DNA of 64,000 nt. Origin: Mallotus nudiflorus. Its lineage: Eukaryota > Streptophyta > Magnoliopsida > Malpighiales > Euphorbiaceae. The stretch covers positions 16,563,001-16,627,000 of the forward strand of contig CANTUR010000283.1 in NCBI GenBank assembly GCA_947683625.1, given 5' to 3'. This document shows positions 13,413-23,523 of this stretch, one piece after another (the stretch's first letter is position 1; the number at the start of each line of letters is the position of its first letter). The notes beneath the pieces are model-generated. The model worked only from the letters and a program-made list of their open reading frames with translations, was not told the origin of the DNA and searched no databases. The translations under genes were made by a program, and so were the position numbers.

Positions 13413-14462
13413 ATGGAGAAAACAGAGAAACATCTCATATCATTAGCTCCCTTCTTCATCATCTTTTTTATTAGTTTTCTGAATAATTCCCTGTCATATA
13501 CAGCACCAGCACCACAGCCTGTGCCTCCACCTCAGGTTGTGCTTGTACATAGTGCAGGCCATGGTGCATTGTGTTGGTACAAGCTTATACCACTGCTAAG
13601 ATCATCTGGCCTTAATGTTGCTGCTATCGATTTAGCTGCTTCTGGAATTAACCCACTACAAATCAGTGGTATCAAAACAATATCCGACTATTTTTCTCCT
13701 TTGACAAATCTATTGACATCTCTGCCAGCAAATGAAAGAGTTGTGTTCGTTTGTCATAGCTTTGGTGGGTTTGCAATTTCTCATGGAGAAATTTCCAAAC
13801 AAAATTAGAGTGGCAATTTTCACACTGCTGCCATGTCTGGCCATTCCCTTAATATTTCTATTGTCTATCAAGATTCAAGAGGTATGTGACTAAAGTTTTA
13901 GTTTTGCGATACTGGAGTCATTTTTAGTATTATTATATTATATTCCTAAAATTAATATATAATATGATTTGATAATGAATTTAAAAGTTTATTTATAAAC
14001 ATTTTACATTCAATGATTTCGAATGATTTTATCTATAGTTTTTATTAGGTGCGAGTAAAGACTGAATTGGCTACATTAATACAATTCTTTTTTGTTTGAT
14101 AGGTCTGAACCATATATATATATACGTGGTCTCATAATTTAATTGATCTTTTTGTTTTTCTTCTTCATCATTCAAGTCAATAAGATTGCTAGGTGATCCG
14201 CAAGACAACACCTTTACATTTGGTGAGGACCTCAACAAGGCAACAACCCAATTGTTTTAACCATTGGACCAATATTCTTATGATCAAGATTGTATCAAAT
14301 CAGCCCGATTGAGGTAAGAATTTTGGCATATTTATACAATGAAGCAAAAGGGTATCTAGGTACGCATAACTAGAAATTTTGTTGTAGGATTGGACATTGG
14401 CAACAGCATTGACAAGACTATCACCTCTTCCTAGGCAAATAGATTTCTCGTCAGACAACTAG
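13413..14462 (+). pseudogene. Methylesterase (MES/SABP2-type alpha/beta hydrolase) pseudogene
   Basis: Broken gene of the plant methylesterase / hydroxynitrile lyase-like family, serine hydrolases that remove methyl groups from salicylate, jasmonate or auxin esters. Exon 1 (13413-13881) begins with a hydrophobic N-terminal segment (PFFIIFFISFLNN), possibly a signal peptide. It then reads VVLVHSAGHGALCWYKLIPL, the oxyanion loop, and CHSFGG around the nucleophile serine. A frameshift after GGFAIS and another near VAIF switch frames, but downstream codons still match (HSLNISIVYQDS). Donor GTATGT at 13882; exon 2 about 14177-14313 contains LTIGPIF followed by a TGA, then RLYQISPIE and donor GTAAGA; exon 3 starts 14388 with DWTLATALTRL and stops at 14462. 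The region with the catalytic histidine is missing. Intron positions match the family, so this is a decayed gene rather than a retrocopy. Confidence 0.82.
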
Positions 14463-15048
14463 ATGTAACCCGAGAGATATAAGGCTTTTTACCAATTTAG
14501 TGCAAACAAGAAAAAATTTTCCCGATTTAGAGTTGGTGTAAACATAATTTCAAATTCAGAGTAGTTTGAAAAATTATTATCAATTTAGGGTAATTTTAAG
14601 TGAGATGACATTAAACACAGAATTTCAACACGTTAATTGGCAGAAAAATAAATATGTCAGTCAAAGTAGCAGAGTTGTTATTTAAAAAAAAAAAATTAAA
14701 ATGGATATTTCTGCCACTTCAAATAATTTTTTATTAAATTGAAAAGGGTTGCTTTAATTTTTTTTCTTATTATGAATATGATTGTTTTAGTTATAATAAT
14801 ATTGTAAATAATATTATAATTATGATAATATTATAATTTTAATATTATTATGATTATGTTTAATTTAATTATAATTATCAAGGATAACATAGGTTACTCC
14901 CTGCTTATCATCATTTATCACTTTAGTATTCTTGTTATACGTTTGTCACACAAGTCTTTGTATTTTCTTTGTATTCTTTCACTTGTTTATATATACATCC
15001 GCTGTAGAACATTATTCAAATAATACACAAGAAAAGTCTTTCTTCACA
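14463..15048. other. AT-rich stretch with probable copia LTR end
   Basis: No ORF of note. The last ~160 bases, with TATATATACATCC near 14990 and ending TCTTTCTTCA just before the primer-binding site, are likely the 3' end of a Ty1/copia LTR. I could not place the LTR start. Confidence 0.45.
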
Positions 15049-15906
15049 TGGTATTAGAACATTAACATAATTTTGTTTTCTGATAACTAATCATGTCAAC
15101 CGAAATCACCACCACCCAAACTTCATCATCTTCCATTGTTTCAGCAAACACTCCCGCTTCTACCATCCAAACTCACCACACATTTACTATTAAACTCAAT
15201 TTATGAAACTACTTGTCTTGGAAGACCCAATTTCTTCCTTTACTGAATTATCAAAATCTTATGGGGTATGTCGATGGTACTCTCCCAGCCCTAAACAAAA
15301 CCATCCCAAATCCTACCATTATCAAAACCACCATTCGCAATCCCACTTTCACCAATTGGTTCACAAAAAGATCAGATGTTGATGACCTGGCTCCTCTCTT
15401 TATTAAATGAGGAAGTCTACTCTTATGTTGCTGGTTTAACACTATCACTTGTTGTTTGGAATGCCTTGGCTTACGCTTTTGGTTCAATTTCACAAAATCT
15501 CTAATTGCAGCTAAATATCAACCTCAAGAGCTCAAGAGGAATGATATGCCTATTTCCAACTATTTATACAAAGCCAAAGCTCTTACTAATGAGCTTGACA
15601 CTACTAGTCGAATCCTCTTTATTGCAAAATTCAATGTGATCATATATCATAACATCAGATCTGATTTCCATCTGATCATCATAACACTAAATCTTCGACC
15701 AAAACCAATTCCCTTCCATGAATTACATGGCCAACTTGTAGCATATGAGATCCTGTTGCGTACCACTTAGGAGCCTCTTTTGGCTCATCTTGCTTCCCAT
15801 ACTCCTGTTCAAACACATTCATCCTGTTCTCAACCATCTCGCTTCAACCACCATTATCCATCCCAATCTTTTTTGCCTAGACCACCTTTAAATATTGTAT
15901 CATCTC
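15049..15906 (+). pseudogene. Ty1/copia fragment, left half: primer site and gag
   Basis: TGGTATTAGAAC at 15049-15060 resembles the initiator-Met tRNA primer site (TGGTATCAGAGC). From the ATG at 15093 a broken gag follows: NYLSWKTQFLPLLNYQNLMG, VDGTLPA, NPTFTNW, then VYSYVAGLTLSLVVWNALAY in another frame (about 15412-15480), and ISNYLYKAKALTNELD and ELHGQLVAYEILL (15456-15770). These are the conserved blocks of the UBN2-type copia gag. Stops and at least one frameshift are present. The fragment stops at the outer family B LTR and resumes at 33910. Confidence 0.8.
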
Positions 15907-16530
15907 AGTAATGACCCTTGTTTTTAAATTATAAAAATATATTTCATGATATGCAGTATTAATAATTTTAAAGTTTAATCATATATTACTAATGTTAATT
16001 ACATATTTTATTTTAAGAGAATTATTTATGTAAAAATAATTTATTTACGTGAGATTTATATTGTTGTTATTATTATTATTTGTAGTGAACCATCATTATT
16101 TTACATATAAAAATTTTCTTACGTAAAATAATTGTTTTTGGAGGTTCATTATTTAAATATTAAAGTTACTATTATTGGTGTTATTTTTAATATTATTATT
16201 TTAAGTACCCTATTATTATTATTTTTGTTGTTCGATATTATTGTGAGCATTATTTTATTATTAAATTATTTCACTAGTATTATTAATATTATTATTTGTC
16301 AATATTACATTATTTTTATTATCATTAATATTATTTTTATTGTTTAATATTATTGAGAATATCATTTTTATTATTCAATCATTTTTCTAATATTATTAAA
16401 TTCCAATTATTAATATTATAATATTTAGATTATATTAGTGCATTTGTGTGATATGTGTGTCTATATATATATGGATATTTGTGTGGTGGAGGTTGATTAA
16501 ACTAAAGTTTTATTATAGTTTATTATAAAG

Positions 16531-16531
<1 letters not shown>

Positions 16532-16589
<58 letters not shown>
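16532..16589. repeat. (TA)n microsatellite in the outer LTR
   Basis: About 29 TA units. It occupies the position of the TATA-rich promoter zone of the younger LTR copies (TATAAAGTATATATA at 18731), so it probably expanded from that tract. Confidence 0.9.
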
Positions 16590-16593
<4 letters not shown>

Positions 16594-18730
16594 TACACAA
16601 ATCGGAGAAGGAAGAAAACAAGAAACACAACCCAGCAACTCACCTCTCCTTCCTTGCGCAACCTGAACCCGCTACTGTCACTGTGCTTCCCTGTCCTTCA
16701 TGCCTGATGACCACTAGCATCTACTCCTCTGTCCAGCTTCCTCTTCGTGACCCCGGATGACAGAAGTAGCAAATTTCTTCTCCTCGTGCGAAGACCAATA
16801 GCAGCAGCAGCCTCCCTGTCACGACGCCCAGCTCGACCACCACCACCTACTGTCACCGGAGATGGCAACAACTCTGACACTTGTAGTAATAGCCCTCCCT
16901 CTACCCTTGATCTCTTTGCTAGATAAGTTAGTAGGTTAGTGGTAGTTACATCTTAGTTGTTAGGTGGTTGTTTTTGGTAGTTTTTAAGTTGATTTTGGGT
17001 TTAGTTAAGTTAAAAATTATTTTTTTAAAATTATTTAGAATTTATTTTAATTGATCTATATATATACTAGTTGATCTAAATTATTTTGGTTAATTTTTGA
17101 CTATTTTATATTTAATTATTGAATTTTTGTTAATTAATTATTTTAATTATGGATTTGGTTAATTTAGTGTTATTATAGTGTAATATCCCGAGCTTTTAAA
17201 TAATTTTAAACTGTATTAGGATATGCAGTGTTAATAATTTATATATATATTTTTGATTATTTTATTAATATTTTCTAATTTTCGTAAATTAATTAAATAA
17301 ATTATGAAATTGTGATGTATGGTGTTTATAGGTGTTAAAATGCATTTTAGAAATTTATTTGTAATTTTTATGATTTTTCTATATTTATTGTGAATTTATT
17401 TAGTTTATGTGATTTTTAGAAAATTAGGTTAATTATGTATTTTATTGAAATTAATTGGTTAATTGAGTATATTTATTGATTTTATTGAATTATATGTTGA
17501 GGAATTAATTTTTGATTAATTATACTATTTTTAGTGAATTTTTGAATAATTATAGTGAATTTATATATAGTAGGGGTATTTTGGTATTTTGGCACTAAAT
17601 TGGCTAAAAATATAATTAAATTGGTTTTAATAGTTATTTGAGGTATAAAAATGATTTCTACAAATTATTTAGTATTTTTAACTAATTAAAACTATTTTTC
17701 ATAAATTATTTTCAAATTATATATAATATACTATTTTTGTAAATAAATGAGTTTTATCAATTTTTAATATGTTTTAGGGCTAATTATGTAATTTGGATTT
17801 ATAAAATGTATTTTGGTCAATATTTATGAATTTATCAAGAATTGTTGATTTTTAATAATATTTTATTTAAATTAGGGTTTTATGGTAATTATCGGTGAAA
17901 TAATTATTTTCAGTGTTTTAAATATTTAAATTGCTATATTTTGAGTATTAAAGGATATTTTTGATATTTCTGAAATTTTCATGTGTTATGTGTATATTTC
18001 GTGATTTATGAACCTCGATCGGTGGAATTGTAGTTTGGAAGTCCGATCGAGGGGTTGAGTAACTATGTTTATTCGAAGTGTGTTTCTTTACAGGACCGGC
18101 TCTACTCTTTGAGTAGAGAGATGTTCGTTTTACAAGGGAGGTTCTGTCAGATTTTTGATAGAATTCTCGTAAAACGTGATATCCGGTCGAATTCCTATTC
18201 CGATTCTATGTCCGGTATTCTTAAATCGAGTCTCTAGGGATCTCATTAGATTTATTCTGATTCATGTTGTCGTTTGTTTGTTTAGTTACGCCGAGATCGA
18301 TGTAATATCCCGTGTTTTTTTAAAATATTTTTACACAGTACCGGGATATGCAGAGTTAATAATTTCTATATTTTATATGATATTTTTACGAGTTAATATG
18401 TATTTAAAACCTATTTTAATTACGGTGTATTATTTTCAGTGTTTTACGTAAAATTTTCCCGGGACTTGCATTTTCGGGGAAATTTTCACGTAAACAATTT
18501 ATTATTAATTATTTTAAATGTATTTACGGACTTGCATGAACTCATACATATTTTTAAATTATTAAATAAAGTCGGTGTGTGTATATTTATTTAATTAGGG
18601 TTTATTAATTCCCTAATATTTTATTAAGTATTTAATTATTTTAATTGTTATTTAATTAATTTTATTTGGTATAAATTATTAAAATATTAATATTTTTATG
18701 TGTGTAATTTAATATTATTTTAATATATAG

Positions 18731-18737
18731 TATAAAG
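18731..18737 (+). promoter_or_regulatory. TATA box of family B 5' LTR
   Basis: TATAAAG within a TA-rich tract, about 40 bases before the AT-to-GC switch at 18777. The 3' LTR has the same motif at 26973. Transcription probably starts just downstream, marking the U3/R border; the start site is inferred. Confidence 0.6.
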
Positions 18738-18776
18738 TATATATATATACATATATACATTAAAAATCAAAAGAAT

Positions 18777-18959
18777 TTGCAAAATTACCATTTTGCCCCC
18801 GATAGTTCTTCTTCTTCTTCTTCTTCTCCGATCGTTCCTTCACCATTTCCGATCGCTGCCGTGCCGTTCCTTCACCGTGGGTGTGCCGTCCGGTGTGCCA
18901 CCATCTTCCCCGACCAGTTTCGCCGCCTGAGGAGGCCATTTCCGGCGTCGGGAGAGTGA
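18777..18959 (+). other. 60-codon leader ORF in the LTR GC-rich block
   Basis: A short ORF with an eight-serine run (PDSSSSSSSSP) and proline/arginine-rich remainder. It is present in both LTRs (18777-18959, 27019-27201) with a single residue change. It lies just after the TATA box and ends 98 bases before a candidate splice donor. It could be an upstream ORF of the genomic RNA; translation is unproven and the serine run comes from a TTC/CTT repeat. Confidence 0.35.
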
Positions 18960-19887
18960 TTTTGGCCGGAGAAGCCGAAAATCAACTCACCGTCGATCAC
19001 GTCGATTCCGGCCACCGTTTTCGACACCGCCAGTCTCTTTCTTCTCCTTGAGCTCCGGTGAGTGTGATTCTAGCTTTGGTTTGAGCTAAAATGGTCTAGA
19101 ATTGCTTAGTTTTCGATTTGTCAAATTCGGCCTACTAGGGTTTTCGATTTTTTCGAATTGTTCTTGATTGATTCATGCTTAATTCCTTCACAAATGTTGT
19201 TCCTAGTAGCTTAATCTTCATGTATGAATTTTTGTAGAATTTTTAGAGATTGTTTGGATTTCTGGGTATTTTTGAATATTTTAATATTATTTTCTAATTT
19301 TCGGAAATTAATTATTTAAATTATGAAATTGGAGTTTATGGTTGAATTGGGTGTTGAAATGAATTATAGGAATTTATTTAGAATTTTTATGAATTTCTAA
19401 GTATTTATTTTGAATTATTGAAGTTTATGGAATTTTGGAAAAATTAGGTTAAATGTGTTTTTAATGGAAATTAATTAGTTAATTGAGTTTAAATGTTGAT
19501 ATTATTGATAAATATGTTGAGAAAATTAATTTTGGATAAGTGTATGATTTTTGGTGAATTTTTGAAGTAATTTAAGTATATTTATATATATAAGGGTATT
19601 TTGGTAATTTTACCCTAAATTGTCTAAAAATGTAATTTAATTGGTTTTAATATTTATTTAAGGTATAAAAATGATTTCTACAAAATATTTGGTATTTTTA
19701 ACTAATTAAAACTATTTTTCGTGAATTATTTTCAATTATATATATAATATACGGTTTTTCTAATAAAATGAGTTTTAATCGGTTTTTATAGTGTTTCAAG
19801 GTCAATTATGTAATTTTTACCTATAAAATGTATTTCTGTGATTTAAGGATATTTTCGGTATATCTGGAATTGTTCTGTGTTTGTGGA

Positions 19888-20055
19888 CCCCGGTCGGTGG
19901 ACTGTAGTTTGGAGTCCGACCGTGGGATTTTGATTGTGTTGAGCTTGTATTTCGAAGTGTGTTTCTTTGCAGGGTCGGCTCTACTCTTTTGAGTAGAGAG
20001 ATGTCTGTTTTACAGGGGAGGTTCTGCCGGATTTTCGGTAGAATTCTCGTAAAAC
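19888..20055 (+). other. Hairpin cluster in family B LTR
   Basis: Three stems lie in 170 bases: CGGTCGG/CCGACCG (19891-19897 with 19916-19922), CTCTACTC/GAGTAGAG (19979-19986 with 19991-19998), and TTCTGCCG/CGGTAGAA with loop GATTTT, itself enclosed by TTTTAC/GTAAAA. Equivalent stems are found in the other LTR copies at about 18013-18180, 28130-28300, 32103-32260 and 48398-48560, some with changes in both arms that keep pairing. Confidence 0.6.
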
Positions 20056-20723
20056 GTGATATCCAGCCGAACCCTAATTTTCGATTCTGTGTTAAATACT
20101 CTAGATTGAATTCTAGGATTTCTGTTAGGTTTATTCTAATGTCGGTTATTTATTGCTTGTTTAGTTGCGCCGAGACCGAGGGCTAGTGGACCAGGCCCGT
20201 CGGACCTGTCTCGTGGAGCGCATTAGGTGAGTTACTATATTATATATATATGCTTAGGATGCATGATTTAGAAAATGCATGTTTTATTTTGACTGAATAT
20301 GCATAAATAATGTGATTTATATTCAAGTATATTTTTGGTATATTTTTGGTATATAATAAATTATATACATGTTTTGTAAATAAAATATATTTAAAATGTT
20401 TTTAAATATATTTTTAGTTTAATTCATGATTTGATTGGATTTATTTGACATATATATACTCAAAATATACCTGGTTTATGTTTGGTATATTTCCAGTATA
20501 TATATGGTTTATATTGTTGATTTATTTAAATTCATGCATCATGTATTTGTGAATGAATGTTTTATTATTTATTAATGAAGGATATCAATAGAACGTGCTA
20601 CCTAGTGGGCAGCACTAGGACCGAGTACGTACCGGTACGCCTATAGTATTTAGGCTATATTACTAACTTATTTGTGGATATTGATTTGATATGATTATTT
20701 GATATGTGAGATGTGGTTTGTGG

Positions 20724-20833
20724 GTGTGATTGCTGGAGCTCGGTTGACCAAGTGTCTCGGGGCCAATCACACTGGCAGTCAGACTGCTGGAGCTCGGTTG
20801 ACTTAGTGTCTCGGGGCCAGTCTACTGTCCAAA
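20724..20833 (+). repeat. Tandem pair of stem-loops with a common core
   Basis: A core starting CTGGAGCTCGGTTGAC and ending GTGTCTCGGGGC occurs twice. Copy 1 is bracketed by GTGTGATTG/CAATCACAC; copy 2 by AGACTG/CAGTCT with a further GGCAGT/ACTGTCC arm. The same pair occurs at 28967, 30318, 33179 and 49240. Confidence 0.7.
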
Positions 20834-21525
20834 TGGATTAAGTGAATATATTTGGAGTAAGTGAGCCTGTATGGCCAGAGTGTTGTTTAACACTATTTTC
20901 TGAGGTTGCGATATTCTAGGGTTCTATGTGATCCTTCATAAAAGAGGTTTTTCAGTAAAATATATAAAAACGATTTTTCTGCATCTGTATGAATTGCCTG
21001 TATATATACATATTAGACATGTATTATTGACTGTATGCATTGTCATTTAGAGTGTATGTATATATATTATAGTAATTCACTCAGTGAGGTCTGACTCCCC
21101 TCCGTTGACTATTTTTCAGGAGAGTCAACTTCCTCAGACCTCAGTAGCAGGTCGATACGCCGGATTTCTTCCGCCCCGGCTTCTTTATGTAAATTGTCTA
21201 CTTGAGTCTTATTTATTTTATCTAGACACTGCAGTAGTTGTAAATTAAAGTATTGGATTTTATGTACTTTATTTTAAAGAGATGTATTATATTGAAACTG
21301 GATTTGTATTAAAGAGAATTTATATATGATGAGATGAGATTTTGAAGTAAATCCAGTTGGTATGGAGGATATTATGATTATGATTTTTATTTCCGCTGCA
21401 TATTATATTTTTATTGTTATTGTGGCATGCTTTATTTTATTTTTAGGCTTGCTACGGGTTCCGGATTCGAAAGAATTCCCGTTCCCTAGCGTCGGTCATG
21501 ACTCCTGTTTGGGTCGTGACAAAGT

Positions 21526-21540
21526 TGGTATCAGAGCGAA
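21526..21540 (+). other. Primer-binding site (initiator Met tRNA) of family B element
   Basis: TGGTATCAGAGCGAAG, four bases after the 5' LTR end. The first 12 bases match the 3' end complement of plant initiator tRNA-Met, the usual primer of this clade. Confidence 0.92.
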
Positions 21541-21735
21541 GTTCGTATCAGAGTGGAGTTCTGTGTCAGGGCTTAGTTATGTGAGTTGTGGCCCTAGTTT
21601 TAAAGTTGTGTTTTCTGTTGGACTACTGCAGTGTATTAGGTTCGAGTATGTCTTGATAAGTATTCCTTGCTGTAGTTTTTAGCGTTATTCCTCCGTTGTT
21701 TGTTTTGTCTGAATCTTTCCGTTTGTCTTTTCAGT

Positions 21736-23523
21736 ATGAGGAGGCGAGCGCGTGTCGCTCCACCGGTCGTTGAGGCCGAGGATGATGAGTCTTTTCAGGA
21801 CGAGGTTTTACCTCCTGAGCCGCCAGTTAGGCATAGAGGTCGTGGCAGAGGTAGACCTCGAGGAGCGGCAGGTCGCCGTAGGCAGAGAGAGTTACAGGAC
21901 GAGGAGCCTGTTGAGCCTGAGTTTGATGTTCCTGTTCCTCCAGTTGTTCAGCCTGTTCAGCCTGCCTATCAGCAGGATATGTCTGACCCTGAGGCAGCTT
22001 TGTTCTATGCCAAAGTTGGCAGGATTGCTTTTGATGGGACTTCTGATCCTTTAGATTTTCTGCATGCGATTGAGACTAGGACTCAGACTGCTCATACCGA
22101 GTACCAGAGGATCATGATCGTTGAGTTGTCTGTTGAGGGACCAGCTCTAGATTGGTTCATTCAGATGATCCAGCCTTATATGATGACGATGACGTGGGCT
22201 CAGTTTCGAGAGCGATTCATGAGGAGATTTTGTCCAGAGCCTCTTCGTTTGAGCTATCGTCTTCGTTTGACTAGTATTTCTCGTGGAGATCGATCTGTAG
22301 AGGAGTATACCCGAGAGTTTCTTCGATTAGGTAGATATGCTGAGGATCTGATGCGAGATCAGTATTTCGCTGTTACTACATACGTTACTGGTTTGGGTTC
22401 AGCTTTTGCTGGTATGCCTACAGCAGGTCTTACTCTGGAGTCTGTGATTGAGTTAGCTAAGGAGATCGAGCTGAGATTAGTTAGGCAGGGAGCGATGCCT
22501 GATTATTACCAGTTGGGAGTTCAGTCGAGTGGATCGCAGGCTACTCCATATTCGAGTTTTCATTTTGGTTCGAGTAGTCAGCAGCGAGGTTCGACTCAGC
22601 AGAGTTAGAGACAGCAGCAACGAGTGCATCGGAGCAGTAGACATGGCCGTGGAGGTCAGCGTAGATCGTTCAGATTTGGGTCAGGTGCTTCGAGCAGCAG
22701 CAGTGGTCGTAGTTCTGGATCAGCGGCCAGTGTTTGTCAGACTTATGGTAGAGTCCATCAGGGACCGTGTTATCTGACACCGCTGACATGTTTCAGATGC
22801 GGGTAGACAGGACATTTTGCCAGATCGTGTCCTTATTCTGGGTATCAGCAGCAGCAGATTCCGTGATTCCCACAGCAGTCGATTGCTAGTGCAGCACCCG
22901 TGCCATTTCAGTTGCCACCAGCCCAGCATCAGAGTTCTACTTAGTTTGTTCCACAGTAGAGTCGTGGTAGAGGTACTAGAGGAGGTGCCAGAGGCGTTGG
23001 CCAGGCTTCTACCAGTCAGCAGGGAGGTCGAGGTCAGGCCAGAGTCTTCCATCTGACTCAGCAGGATGCTCAGGCATCTAATGCAGTCGTGGCAGGTATT
23101 CTTTCTGTTTGTTACCTGGATGCTTTGGTTTTGTTTGATCCGGGTGCCACACATTCGTTTGTTTCTCCTATTTTTGCTTCTAAATCTTGTTGGCAAGCTT
23201 CGAGGATGGCTTTTCCTTTGTCTGTTGCCACTCCTCTGAGTGATTCTTTGGACACCGATATTGTTCTTTCTGGTTGTCCAGTTCTCGTGGGAGATAGAGA
23301 ATTATCCGCCGATTTGATTTTGTTGGATGTGATGGAGTTTGATGTTATTTTGGGAATGGATTGGTTATCTCAGCACTTCGCCGTGGTTGATTGCAGGAAT
23401 AAGGAGGTGACTTTCAGAATTCCTGGTGAAGTAGAATTTAAGTTTGTTGGTGGTAGGAGTTCAGCACCTCAGAATCTTATTTCTGCTATTTCTGCTAGGA
23501 AGTTGTTGAAGAAAGGTTGCTAG
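21736..23523 (+). pseudogene. Family B gag and protease, interrupted by stops
   Basis: One reading frame continuous with pol. The chosen start is the ATG at 21736 (MRRRARVAPP); an upstream in-frame ATG at 21700 lies in leader-like sequence. The capsid core spans FDGTSDPLDFLHAIE to ELRLVRQGAMPDYYQ (about 22030-22520). An R/G/S-rich stretch leads to the zinc knuckle CFRCG..GHFARSC at 22789-22830, whose fifth-position Gln codon is now TAG. Protease is at about 23041-23523 with VLFDPGATHSF at 23131; the usual active-site D-S-G is D-P-G here, so catalysis is doubtful. Stops lie at 22606, 22804, 22864, 22942, 22957 and 23521. Gag forms the particle and binds RNA; the protease would process it. Confidence 0.9.

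Larger units (their letters stand above)
18301..21521 (+). repeat. 5' LTR of family B element
   Basis: Starts TGTAATATCCCG and ends GGGTCGTGACA. It contains the TATA box at 18731, a GC-rich block with a 60-codon ORF (18777-18959), candidate splice sites at 19058, 19972, 20227 and 21119, and several hairpins between 19888 and 20055 and at 20724-20830. The surrounding sequence is AT-rich. Confidence 0.95.

Noticed and set aside
22720..23196. 158-codon ORF antisense to family B gag-protease
   Set aside because: Shadow of the gag-pol frame; composition mirrors the Gln/Ser-rich sense strand.
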